A stretch of DNA of 64,000 bases from Pegoplata infirma (taxonomy: Eukaryota > Arthropoda > Insecta > Diptera > Anthomyiidae): NCBI GenBank assembly GCA_963921195.1, contig OY992536.1:177948995-178012994 (forward strand). Direction: 5' to 3'. Below the pieces are notes generated by a model. That model worked only from the letters and a program-made list of their open reading frames with translations, made no database searches and was not told the DNA's origin. Position 1 is the first letter of the stretch. Every line of letters starts with the position of its first letter. Of the stretch, positions 55,452 to 64,000 are shown one piece after another. The translations under genes were made by a program, and so were the position numbers.

Positions 55452-57345
55452 CATGCGCGGGTACAAGGGGTGGGGGGAAAAAGGGAAATTCCACCCCCCC
55501 AGACCAAATTTCGAAAAGAAAAAAGAGGAAAAAAAGAAAAGAAATAAAAAAGAAAAAGAAGAAAAAAAGAAAGAAGGAAATTTAGTAAAAAATTTTCCGA
55601 CGGAAAAAAATCTAGAAATCCGAAAATTGTTCATAGAAAAAAATCTGAAAATTTTAATAGGGAAACTTTTTGAATCTTTAAAGGAAAAAGGTGAATTAAT
55701 CTGTAAATTTTCTGTGAAAATTCTCAGAATCTGAGACTTTTTTTATGTGAAAAAGGTCTCAAAACTTATTTATAGGAAAAGGGTCTAAGAATCTAAAAAC
55801 TTTTTCTATTGGAAAAAGGTCTTAGAATTTCTGAATTTGAGACTTATTTTAAGGAAAAATATCTCAGAGTCTAACCTTCAAATTCATAAAAGTTTAAAGA
55901 GGCTAATAAGAGGTATAAAAACAAATTTTGTATGAAAATTCGATTAATAAACCTGTTGTTAAATGCTCTTATTTTTTATGAATTTGGACGTTAGTCTTTT
56001 TTAAAAAGAAAAAAGTCTCAAAGTTTGTGACTTTTTATTGTTGAAAAATAGTCTCAGAAGTTGAAACTTACTCAATTGGTAGAAGGTCGCAGAATCTGAT
56101 ACTTTTTATAGGAATAAGGTCTCAGAATCTCAGAATTTTAGACTTTTTCTATAGGAAAAATGCATTAGAATCTCAGACTTTTTCTATAGAAAACAGGTCT
56201 CAGAATCTCAGAATTTTTCTATAGAAAAAATTTCTCAAAATCTAAGAAGTTTTCTATAGGAAAAACATTTACGAATCACTGAATTTTTCTTTAGGAAAGG
56301 GTCTCAGAATCTCCGACATTTTCTAAAGGAAAATGGTTTTAGAATCTTAGACTTTTTCTATAGTATAATATTTGAGAATCTGATGCTTTTTCTGGATGAA
56401 AAAGGTCTTACAATCTGTGGCTTTTTATAAAGGAAAAATTTCTCAAAATCTGCGACTTTTTCTAAAGGAAAAAGGTCACTTCTTCATAAGAAAAAAGCGT
56501 CAGAATTTGAGACTTTTTCTATATAAAAAAAAAGCTCTCAGATTCTGAGATTTTTTCTTTAGAAAAAAAGGTCTGAGAATCTGTAACTTTTTCTTTAGGA
56601 ATAAGATCTCAGAATCTGAGACTTTTTCTGTAGGAAAATGGTCTTAGAATCTGAAACTTTTCTAAAGTACAGAGTCTATACAAAAAAAAGCTCTCAGAAT
56701 CTGAGACTTTTCTTTAGGAAAAATGTCTGAGAATCTGAACTTTTCTTTAGGAATAAGATCTCAGAATCTTAGACTTTTTCTTTAGGAAAAAGGTCTTCGA
56801 ATCTGAGATTTTGCTACAGTAAAAGGTCTCAGAATCTGAGACTTTTTCTGTGGAAAAAAAATTCTTAGAATCTGAAAATTTTTCTATACGAAAAAAGTCT
56901 TCGTTTCTGAGACAGTTTTCGTAAAGAAGAAGTCTTATATTCTGAACCATTTTCCTTATAAAAATCATTTTTTTCATGAAAAATGTCGCAACATCTGATA
57001 TTTTCTATGTGGGAAGAATTTCTTTTATTAAAGAATTTCAGATTTAGACTCTTTTAAACGTCAAATATGTTAAAATATGAGCTACGTAACGAAATATACA
57101 ATTTTATTTTTAAACAAAGTAAAAGAAATTTTTTAAAGAAATACGATCATTAAAACAAACCTTCCTTGGCAAAAACTAATAAATTTGATGATTTTATAGC
57201 TTTTCCACCATTTTTTTTTGGCAAAAAATATCGTAACCTTTTTTTTTGCTCGTCGACAAAGGTGAATTTATGATTTTTTTTTTTCAAAGTAAAAAAAAAA
57301 AATTTCCCCCCCCGCCCCCCAAACCCAAAAGCTGTACCCGCCACT
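55452..57345. mobile_element. hAT-like element filled with a ~35-bp minisatellite, copy 2
   Basis: Ends CATGCGCGGGTACA and the inverse AGTGGCGGGTACAG are next to ATCATATC / TTAATATC (55444-55451, 57346-57353; 6 of 8). G-rich and C-rich blocks lie just inside. The interior from 55720 to 57000 is the same CTCAGAATCTGAGACTTTTT-type array as in 40072-42099, in the same orientation. Non-coding. The empty site is visible in repeat D near 54090. Confidence 0.75.
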
Positions 57346-57639
57346 TTAATATCGGATCCATGTTTGAACTTGAGACCCATTTTCCGGCAAACACTGGTGT
57401 AGGGTCGGTCTTGACCGACTATAATTTTCTCAGTTGTTTTTTTAGCTCAAAATAAAAGATAGTACGTTGCTGATTGCGTTCCGGAAAGAATCAATTTCTT
57501 GCAAAAAGTTCTGCCAAGAGCTTTGATTTATCATCACGGCCAGTTAATGATTTAAAATCATTGAAAAGATTTTTTTAATTACAAATCTGGCACATTTCTT
57601 CAGAATTTTAAGAATATTTTATTAATATTTCATGTAAAA

Positions 57640-58620
57640 CAAGAGAGAGAGTGATAAGTTCGCAGTGCAGAATCTCTTATACCCTTCAACATGTACACAC
57701 AAAAAAAAAACTTTGTCAAATTACTAGGAAAAGTCTCGTAATCCCATTTTACTAATATTTGACAGTTTTCATAGTTTTTTAACAAATCGAAATTTACATT
57801 TTTTTTGTAATTTCACAATTTTTTTGGTAATTTTACAAATTTTCAAGATAATTTTACCAAAAAAATCTAGTAAATTCACGAGAATGCCTTGTAATTTCAA
57901 TTGCGCCAAAAAACTGTAAATTTACAATCTTATTGGTAAAAAGCTTGTAAAATTACAAAATTATTGGTAAAAAGCTTGTTAAATTACTAGGAACTCTCGT
58001 AAAATAGGAGGAGCAAAAAATATAGCAAAATTACTAAACCTCCTTGTAAATTTTATCGTGTCAAAAAATTTGTAAATTTACAATTTTATTGGTAAAAACC
58101 TTGAAAAATTACAAAATTATTGGTAAAAAGCTTGTAAAATTACTAAGAATTCTCGTAAAATAGGAGGTAGCAAAAAATGTAGTAAAATTACGAAACCTCC
58201 TTGTAAATTTTATCGTGTCAAAAAATTTGTAAATATACAATTTTATTGGTAAAAACCTTGTAAAATTACAAAATTATTGGTAAAAAGCTTGTTAAATTAC
58301 TAGGAATTTTTGTCAAAGAGGAGGTAGCAAACAAAAAAAAGTTACAAGTTTTTCTTGTAATTTTATAAGTTTTTTTTGAGTGTAAAAAATAAATAACTGC
58401 CAGGATCGTTTTTTTTTTGGGTGGGGGAGGAGAAGTTACGGTGGCAGACGTTGGGGAATACCTCTCCCCTTAAATGTTGACATATTAATTATGATTTTTG
58501 CAACTAATACAATTAAATCGTTATTTAAAATTTTTTTTAATATCCACGACCACAAAAAGTGGGCGGACAAAAATTAATTTTTTTTAATTCCATTTTTCGG
58601 ACATAAAACTAACCTGTGTA
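57640..58620 (-). repeat. mini-me-like repeat, type B, split by a TA-flanked MITE
   Basis: 57640-57695 (AAGTTCGCAGTGCAGAATC..., ACCCTTCAACATG) and 58385-58620 (a GGGTGGGGGAGGAG run and ATCCACGACCACAAAAAGTG) match successive parts of 16800-17434. The MITE at 57696-58382 separates them. Confidence 0.65.
57696..58382. mobile_element. TA-flanked MITE with three ~166-bp internal units
   Basis: Begins CACACAAAAAAAAAACTTTG and ends TTTTTTTGAGTG with TA outside (57694-57695, 58383-58384). Inside, a unit with TTTACAATTTTATTGGTAAA, ATTGGTAAAAAGCTTGT, ATTCTCGTAAAATAGGAGG and ACCTCCTTGTAAATTTTATC is repeated three times. An inverted sister at 62445-62711 carries only about one unit. Confidence 0.7.
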
Positions 58621-60424
58621 CAATTTTCTGAGCCTTCATAAATTATGACTCACTTAAGGCTCCAAAGTATGAATAAGAATTAGAACATATATTTTTCACA
58701 GTTTTGTATGATTCATATAAGAGCGCTTAGAAAGAGGGTCCATTTTAAAAGCAAAAAACATTCATAAAGACTCTTTTATGAGCCTCTTCGGAGTCCAAAT
58801 GTACGCTGGGTATTTAATTATTTAAGGAAATTAATAAAAAGTCTGTTACTTAACACAATGTCGTTGTTGGAAGGTTGATTAAGTTCTTTAAAGAGAAACT
58901 GTTGCTCTAGCAGTATTAAAATCGCCAAATTAACAACACTGGAAGGAAAGAATTTATAAAAAATTCCACTATCACAGCTACTAACGATAATCTTACACAA
59001 GTGGTTTCAACTTTTTAACACGTTATAATATTTGTATCCTTTTTACAATTTTTTTCTTGTTCGCCATAAAATGGCCTGAGATATTTTATTTATTCAAGGT
59101 GTTGAAAACGTTTAGATGTTGCAATTTAATTTTTAAATTGAAACATTAACTTAACAGCAATTTTTAAATGTTAAGAGGATTTAAGTTAATAAATTAATTT
59201 TGTGAGTTTGTGGAAATGTACTTTTTTTTTAAATAATGGAATTGCAGTAAAAGGAGTGGGAAAACTTGTTTAGGAACTCAAACGGATGGTAATGGAACTT
59301 CAAGCAAAGGAAATTGATATTGAATTCGTCAACGATTATACGAAAAGGAACTTATCTTAGCAGTTCATTTAGATTTAGAATAACCTCAGTTTGTAAGTAA
59401 AGCTATTTTAAATTTCAAGCAATATCTTTTTATAAATCTCATCATCTTAAAATTGTTCTGCTTGCATCCTTTGTTCCGGAATCTTGTCTTTTCTAAGGCT
59501 TTTCAATAAATAAAATTTAAAATATTTTCAAAACGAAAGCTTTAAAATCCTTAACTTTAAACAAGTTACCATGTCTATGAAACATGCAAATAAATTTTAA
59601 CTACAATTGTTCAAAAAAAAATTCACTTATCTGGTTACAATAAAATTGTAATAAAATTCACTTAACTTTTTACATATTCGTATGTTCAATTGAAATTCCA
59701 TTACACCGATGCAGTTTTATTTTTTTTTTACAAAAAAAAACCCCAGAGATTTGAGGGTGGAAAAAAAGGTATAAACTATTCACAAGTAAAACTTCATATC
59801 AAAAAAAAAAATAAAACAAAAAACTATTAAATTTTCGGGTGAATTGAATGATGTTAAACTTCAAAATCTATTGAATTTTTAGGTCAGAACCTTTAAAATA
59901 TAAAGAAAAATCCATAAAAAAGATATAAAAAATGATTTTAGACTGCACCTCCTAACGTGCTTTAGAAGTGGTATAGATATCAAGAGTTTTTTTTTTTTTT
60001 GAAATTTATTTTTTAATCTTAAGCTTAAACACATGTTGATGTAGGCAATTTTACATCAAGTAGTTAGTAGTTGTTTTATTTGTGTTTAAAGCCTTTTAAA
60101 TAACAAATAAACAACAAATTAATTTAAATCTAAATATCTGACAGCTACTCCCACAAATCACACAAATAAAAAAAATAAATAAAAAGAAAAATCTAACTAC
60201 ATTTGGAAACCCAGTTGGAAATAAAACAAAAAATTTTTAAAAAAATTTTGCAAAAAGTATCAAAACCCTCCTCAATGACCAAAAATATTATTACAAAATA
60301 CTTTATTTGAAAAAATGAATTGGAGAAAAAAATTATTCAAAGAGTGTATGTTACAAAAAAAACTTGGTGCAAAAAAAAAAATTTGATTAAACCAAAAAAT
60401 ATTATGTGAAAAAAGTGAAAAAAA
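58621..60424. other. AT-rich intergenic DNA
   Basis: About 1.8 kb without recognisable gene or element. Long A and T runs at 59725, 59800 and 59990. All frames are short. Confidence 0.5.
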
Positions 60425-60850
60425 CAATGAAACTAGTAGAATAGTTAAATTCGACTTGGCCGAATCTATAAATACCCTCCACAATGCCCTTCTTAAGTGA
60501 TAGTAAATTTTTTTAACGTGAAAAAATAACATTTTTGATTAGAAATATTTTATTTTGTGTAAAAACTTTTTTAATTATTTTTGAAAAAAAAAAATAATTT
60601 ACTATTTTTTTTTGAGTATAAAATTTTTTTCGAGTGTAAAATTTTTTTCGAGTGTATTTTTTTTAGTGTAAAAATATTTTTGAGAAACAAAAATGCGTTG
60701 TAAAATATTTTTGTGACTTTCCAATGTTTTTAAAAACGGCTTTTTAACACGTGAATTTAAGGTGAAACTACACTCAAAATATTTTGTAGGCAAAAACAAA
60801 TGAAAAACACACTTAAAACCAGTGAATAAACAATTGAAAACCATCCCAGT
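60425..60850 (-). repeat. Dispersed segment shared with 19790-20405
   Basis: TTAAATTCGACTTGGCCGAA, ATACCCTCCACAATGCCCTT, TTAAGTGATAGTAAAT and GTGAATTTAAGGTGAAAC occur in the inverse order of 19795-20405. A mini-me-like hairpin terminus is at its left edge. CACTCAAAATATTTTGTAGG near 60770 is a MITE end. Confidence 0.6.
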
Positions 60851-60939
60851 AATTATTCTTTTTTTTTAACAAACATCAACATTTATTTTTTACTGTTGAC
60901 AAAATTTTCTAAAATAAATAATATTAAACATTAAAAAAT

Positions 60940-61080
60940 TACGGCTTTTTCATTCTTTTTTACTAAAAAATTCGAAAAAAAATAACCTACGAAAACATTA
61001 AAAATTAATGATAGTTTTGTTATTTTTACCAACAAATTCCAAAAAAATAACCTACGAAAACATTAAAAATTAATCAGCCT
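60940..61080 (+). repeat. Direct duplication, ~69-bp unit
   Basis: AAAAATAACCTACGAAAACA then TTAAAAATTAAT occurs twice in succession (near 60980 and 61050), with related upstream bases. Confidence 0.7.
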
Positions 61081-61237
61081 TACCATAGAAAAATAAAATA
61101 TATTTAAAAGCAGCTTTTAATTTTATTTCCATACAAATTGTTTTTGTTTTTAAAATCAACTTTCAAAAAATGTATTGAAAATTTAAAATAAAACTTTTGT
61201 TAAAATAGACTTTTTGTTTTCTTGTGGTAAGGGCCAA

Positions 61238-61433
61238 TGAGTTTGTAGGTTATTTTTTACAAATTCTATTGAAATATTTTTTTTTTTAAATTTTGGCGAA
61301 TCGATCCCGCAATCAACAACATTCTGGCCAGACACTCTACCAATCGTTCCAAAGTCACTTGATACAAACATGTTTTTATATTTCTATAAATAATTTTATG
61401 AATTGTTTTTCTACAAAAAAATAACCTACTTGT
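61238..61433. repeat. Inverted GTAGGTTATTTTTT pair enclosing a tRNA-like segment
   Basis: GTAGGTTATTTTTT at the left faces AAAAAATAACCTAC at the right. On the minus strand between them, TTGGTAGAGTGTCTGGCC and GCGGGATCGATTCGC resemble tRNA D-arm and T-arm with a B box (GATCGATTC). No complete cloverleaf or target duplication; a SINE- or tRNA-derived relic is possible. Confidence 0.35.
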
Positions 61434-61591
61434 GTAGGTAAAAACTAATGATATCTCATTAAAAAATACGAACAATTTAAAAAAAATTACTTACACAATC
61501 ATTAAAAATTTAAAGAATAAATAGTAGTTTTTACTTACAGAACAAAAATAAATGACTTTAAAAATTAAATATTAATGAAAGTCTTTATTTT

Positions 61592-62309
61592 TATACCCTC
61601 CAACTACAGTATGAGGGTATACTCACTTTGTCATTCCGTGTGTAACGCATCAAAATATCGGTCTAGGACCCCATAAAGTATATATATTTATGATCAGTGA
61701 TCGATTCTAAGACATTCTAGCGATGTCCGTCCGTCCGTCCGTCTGTCCGTCTGTCCGTCTGTCCGTCTGTCCGTCTGTAGTTAACACGATGCAGTCCAAA
61801 ATAAAAGAGCTAGACTCCCGAAATTTGGCACGAATATGTCTTATGTTCCTAGGCAGGTTAAGTTCGTAAAGGAGCAAAATCGGACTAGGGGGAAAAAAGT
61901 TCCCCCTTGAAGAACTAAACCAACCTCTGAAAAATACCATATTTTTACATGATTTTCTTTGTTTTTGTTTAACAAATACAACATTTTTATGCTACAAGAA
62001 GTTCAAAGTCCTGCATTTGGACCCACATAATTAGAAAATGTCGTTTTTTTCGGTCCGCCCCCCTTTTATGGGCGTGGAAATTTTTTTTTTTTAAATAATG
62101 ATAAACTTGTATTTCTTTAGAGCAAAAAGTATAAGAATGAATTCTTAAACACAGATTCGAGAAGAAATTCCCCCCCCCCAATTACCACTACCGACCCCCC
62201 CCAAAAAAAAATAAAACGCCCCTGCATTTTTTTTTTTTTTTTTTATTTATTTGCATGTTGGAGGGTATAACAGATTCGGCACGGCCGAATTTAACACTCT
62301 CACTTGTTT
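61592..62309 (+). repeat. mini-me/DINE-1-like repeat, type B, full length
   Basis: Reference copy for type B: TATACCCTCCAACTACAGTA, ATCAAAATATCGGTCTAGGA, CCCATAAAGTATATATATTT, TTCTAGCGATGTCC, a ~60-bp (GTCC/GTCT)n microsatellite (61724-61786), CCTAGGCAGGTTAAGTTCG, CCGCCCCCCTTTTATGGGCG, then a TTGGAGGGTATAACAGATTC stretch, hairpin TTCGGCACGGCCGAA and CTCTCACTTGTTT. Order and motifs match the mini-me definition. Confidence 0.85.
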
Positions 62310-62444
62310 AGTGTGTTATTGTTGCAACAAAGGACAGAAGTAGTCATTAATAAAAACTGAACATCAAACAAATGTTTTTTCTTTTAAAAACGACTAAACG
62401 TAAAACTTTTTAAATAAACTACAAACAGTTGACATAATTTTTTG

Positions 62445-62711
62445 AGTGTAGTAAAAATTACAAGCTTTTTTAAAATTTTACAAGATTTTTACTAATAAAA
62501 CTGTAAATTTACAACTTTTTTTGTCGCAATAAAACTTACAAGGAATTCTCGTGAATTTACTACTTTACTACAAAAAAAATTTAAAATTACAAAAAAGATT
62601 TAAATTTCGATTGATTTTTTTTTTTTTTTAAACAAGGAAAACTATCAAATATTGGGTAACGGGATTACGAGACTTTTTCTAGTAACTTGACAAAGTTTTT
62701 TCTGTGTGTGG
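62445..62711 (-). mobile_element. Short single-unit sister of the MITE at 57696
   Basis: Inverted: ends TGTGTG (ACTTTGTCAAGTTACTAGAA, AGTCTCGTAATCCC when read on the minus strand) and the opposite end TTTTACTACACTCAAAAAAT. One internal unit only, against three at 57696-58382. Confidence 0.6.
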
Positions 62712-62771
62712 AGTCTATAGTTCAATTGTTATTTTGCAATTTTCCATTTGTACCTCCATTTTGTCCCCTTA

Positions 62772-62922
62772 CACACAAAGAAAAACTTGTAAAAAAGTTG
62801 TAAAATTACAACATAATTGGTAAAAAGCTTTTAAAATTAGTAGAAATTCTTGTTTAATAGGAGCTAGCAAAAAAACAAAAATAACAAGCTTATCTGTAAT
62901 TTTACAAGGTTTTTTTTTAGTG
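62772..62922. mobile_element. 151-bp TA-flanked MITE of the same family
   Basis: CACACAAAGAAAAACTTGTA at the left, TTACAAGGTTTTTTTTTAGT G at the right, TA on both sides (62770-62771, 62923-62924). Inner words ATTGGTAAAAAGCTT and AATAGGAGCTAGC tie it to 57696-58382. Confidence 0.65.
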
Positions 62923-63011
62923 TAGAATCGAAATTTTCAAAAACCATTTTGTTGTAAAAATTTTAAGTTTATAAAATCACTATTTTATAAAATTAAAGAA
63001 GTATAAGACTA

Positions 63012-63810
63012 CACTCAAAAAAAAAAGTTTGTAAAATGACATAAAATCCCCGTGATTTTACGGGGCAGGTTTTGTAAAATATGTACTAGCAAGAATCCCC
63101 GTAACGTTACGGGGATAATTTGTAAATTGATTTAACAAAAGAAAATGTAAATTTACAATTTTTTTGTCAAATATTAACTTCGAGGTGAACATTTTTTTTT
63201 GGAAATTTACAAAAAATTTGGTAAATTTACAAAACAAAAATGTAAACTTACAGAAAAAGGTTGTTATTTTACAAAGAAAAATTAGAAAATGAAAAAAATA
63301 AATTTTAGATTAACAAATTATTTGGTTAAACTACTGTTTTAACCGCAAAAAAATATTGAAAAACACGTATATTTACAATAAAAATTGTAAATTTGCAAAA
63401 AAAAAATTAAAATTTACAAAACAAATTGTAAACTTACAAAAAAAGTTGTAAATTTACAAAATAAAAGTAGAAAATCAAAAAACAAAATTGTAAATTTACA
63501 AATTGTTTGGTTAAACTACTGTTTTTTGTGGCAAAAAACTTGTATATTTACAATAAAAAGTGGTAAAATTACAATTTTTATTGTATATACCATTTTTTCT
63601 TATTTTTTTGCCGTAAAAACAGTAGTTTAACCAAAAAATTTGTAAATTTACAATATTCTTTTTGTATTTTCTACTTCATTTTTGTAAAATTACAACTTTT
63701 TTCGTAAGTATACAATTTTGTTTTTTAAATTTTCATATTTGTTTTGTAAATTTACAAAAAATTTGGCTTATTTACATATTTGTTTTGTAAATTTAAAGGT
63801 TTTTTTTTCC
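63012..63810. repeat. Palindrome-rich tract of GTAAATTTAC words
   Basis: Starts CACTCAAAAAAAAAAGTTTG after TA (63010-63011). It contains CCCCGTGATTTTACGGGG and CCCCGTAACGTTACGGGG palindromes and then more than ten GTAAATTTAC(A) words in a large inverted arrangement centred near 63560 (GGTTAAACTACTGTTTT on one side, AAAACAGTAGTTTAACC on the other). The right boundary is unclear. Confidence 0.6.
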
Positions 63811-64000
63811 ATTGGTGCATCTTATTTTTCCTTCTTCGGCAGCTGGAGTAGCACTTCAACAACCTGAAATGATTTTTTTTTTTTTACTTGAACACTTTTA
63901 ACAAACTTTTTAATGTATAACACCGCACTTCTTTTTATTTTTTTCGACATTTCGTTTTTCTTAAGTAGAACATATGAGAATTGCGAAGGAGGCTACACAA
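63811..64000. other. Window end, nothing certain
   Basis: On the minus strand an A-rich run is followed by ATCATTTCAG at about 63877-63868, which could be a splice acceptor, then GTTGTTGAAGTGCTACTCCA. No exon can be supported from the remaining bases. Confidence 0.25.

Larger units (their letters stand above)
54370..57450 (+). repeat. Dispersed repeat D, copy carrying two nested insertions
   Basis: Its pieces are 54370-54490 (GAAATATTGGTCCTAGACCC and GTCAGTCTGTCCGTCCG, mini-me-like core and microsatellite), about 54690-54774, 55310-55451 and 57346-57450. It ends GGTCGGTCTTGACCGAC (hairpin). Between 54491 and 54667 lies an AACTGAA-rich segment that may be another small insert. The uninterrupted copy at 53930-54200 reads across both insertion points. 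Confidence 0.75.

Overview
This window looks like gene-poor, transposon-saturated DNA from a fly (Diptera, probably a calyptrate). The grounds are the strong AT richness, CAA/GTT-rich linker DNA, non-LTR retrotransposon relics with RNase H tails, and many short repeats that combine a (TA)n run, a conserved core and a (GTCY)n microsatellite, the pattern published for the dipteran mini-me/DINE-1 class. The species cannot be fixed from sequence alone. I see no intact host gene, rRNA, functional tRNA or LTR retroelement. Every recognisable coding stretch is a decayed transposon gene, and nearly all longer open frames are accidental.

Layout. 1-6.6 kb: a foldback repeat, LINE family A relics split by a hAT-type MITE, a TTAA-flanked mini-MITE, and a striking foldback element built of 20/21-bp tandem repeats (4928-6565). 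7-14 kb: two TA-flanked MITEs, two LINEs joined head-on (9052-11975) and a long degenerate repeat tract. 14.6-21 kb: mini-me copies, including a tandem array into which a 2.5-kb hAT-like element has inserted, which itself holds a TTA-flanked MITE. 21-31 kb: a dispersed inverted-repeat family, several MITEs, and a Tc1-like element with two direct repeats per end, nested in a TAA-flanked element. 31.5-46.9 kb: LINE A copies in both orientations (31.56-35.79 plus, 38.3-42.1 minus), interrupted by three hAT-type insertions, then further LINE fragments. 47-52.6 kb: mini-me, a 203-bp MITE, a Mutator-like element with an exact 9-bp duplication, and more foldback MITEs. 53.9-64 kb: a repeat present twice, one copy being the natural empty site for two insertions in the other; a second minisatellite-filled hAT-like element; mini-me copies; and a family of TA-flanked MITEs made of GTAAATTTAC-like palindromes.

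How the parts relate. No genes here work together. The story is one of nested insertion: LINEs and mini-me repeats form the oldest layer, and hAT-, Harbinger-, Tc1/mariner-, piggyBac- and Mutator-type short elements landed in them. Many insertions keep exact target-site duplications (8 bp, TTA/TAA, TA, TTAA, 9 bp), so boundaries can be given to the base. Superfamily names rest on these duplications and terminal repeats, not on intact transposases, except for the Tc1 relic.
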